Origin: Hyposmocoma kahamanoa
Taxonomy: Eukaryota > Arthropoda > Insecta > Lepidoptera > Cosmopterigidae
NCBI RefSeq assembly: GCF_003589595.1
Contig: NW_020653750.1
Coordinates: 9,978,272 to 10,042,271 of the forward strand
Direction: 5' to 3'
Length of the DNA stretch: 64,000 nucleotides
Shown: positions 63,601 through 64,000 of the stretch, in pieces
Layout of the letters: the number at the start of each line of letters is the position of its first letter
How positions within the stretch are numbered: position 1 is the stretch's first letter
The notes under the pieces: model-generated
Seen by the model: the letters and a program-made list of their open reading frames with translations, nothing else
What the model was told of the DNA's origin: nothing
Database searches by the model: none
Made by a program: the position numbers and the translations under genes

Positions 63601-63659
63601 ATTGAGGTTTCCAGCAGTAACCAAGCACCTTATACATAAAAGAAGCAGCTGCTTACAAT

Positions 63660-63915
63660 TATAACCAGGATAGGAAATGGAATGCTTCAATGGTTTGGCC
63701 GTGTAGAAAGTATGGATGTTAGTAGATTGACGGCACAAATTTATAGCACGAATGAGGATGAAATCGTGGGCAGACGTAAACCTCGACAAAAGGTCAGGTC
63801 AAAAGTATCAAGAATAATTGAGCATGTGGAGGAGGCGAACGAGGTTAGGTTAGGAATCAGGAGCGTAGTGTGGGATGTTCATGGTTCCTGCCTATCACGG
63901 TGGGAGTTAGGCATG
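63660..63915 (+). pseudogene. LINE RT C-terminal fragment
   Basis: The frame gives MLQWFGRVESMDVSRLTAQI, a GRRKPRQK stretch and an R-S-V-V end. This matches the W-FGHV-RM...R..... pattern and the following basic segment common at the end of arthropod LINE reverse transcriptases. No catalytic region. A GGTTAGGTTAGG run at about 63842-63854 lies within it. Confidence 0.5.
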
Positions 63916-64000
63916 GTGATGGTATGTGTTTCAAAAAACCATAATATATTTTACGATAATAAAAAGGTGTTCGTAGACATTTAAAATTACAGAAAACGTT

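Overview
This window reads as nuclear DNA of a lepidopteran insect, probably a moth. The background is AT-rich. Telomere-type TTAGG units occur. The repeats include RTE and Dong/R4-type LINEs, tRNA-headed SINEs and MITEs of kinds common in moths and butterflies. The species assignment is inference. Only one host gene can be supported: a complete, intronless alpha-1,3-fucosyltransferase of the FUT10/FUT11 (Drosophila FucTB) type at 554-1879 on the plus strand. The remaining 62 kb is gene-poor and packed with mobile elements of several ages, many nested. It contains one 10-N assembly gap (29575-29584).

Layout. 1-2 kb: FucTB-like gene. 2.0-3.6 kb: TIR element with a hAT MITE nested inside. 3.6-9 kb: MITEs, SINEs and a LINE 3' fragment. 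11.4-15.3 kb: a LINE cluster (RNase H-bearing element, RTE, two Dong/R4 copies) around a TAA-derived hexanucleotide array. 16-25 kb: SINEs, a GC-rich retroposon with a 14-bp target duplication, a TTAGG-bearing hairpin, a MITE inside an older repeat, and a SINE nested in a SINE. 26.3-28.6 kb: a dead mariner split by a Mutator-like element that carries a FLYWCH-type ORF. 28.6-41 kb: foldback, Harbinger-like and SINE repeats, plus a low-complexity coding-like array. 42-46 kb: two LINE remnants. 47-56 kb: SINEs, a dated LINE insertion (13-bp target duplication), a tandem repeat and four TIR elements. 56.5-58.7 kb: an LTR, primer site and gag start cut by a reverse-oriented LINE. 59-64 kb: more LINE, MITE and repeat-D fragments.

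I see no cooperating gene cluster or new pathway. The informative content is transposon history. One 228-bp MITE family has four full copies, all of identical length, each flanked by an 8-bp duplication. The Mutator-like insertion has a 9-bp duplication and a FLYWCH-type ORF with its own TATA box and polyadenylation signal. Two insertions can be compared with apparent empty paralogous sites inside the same window.
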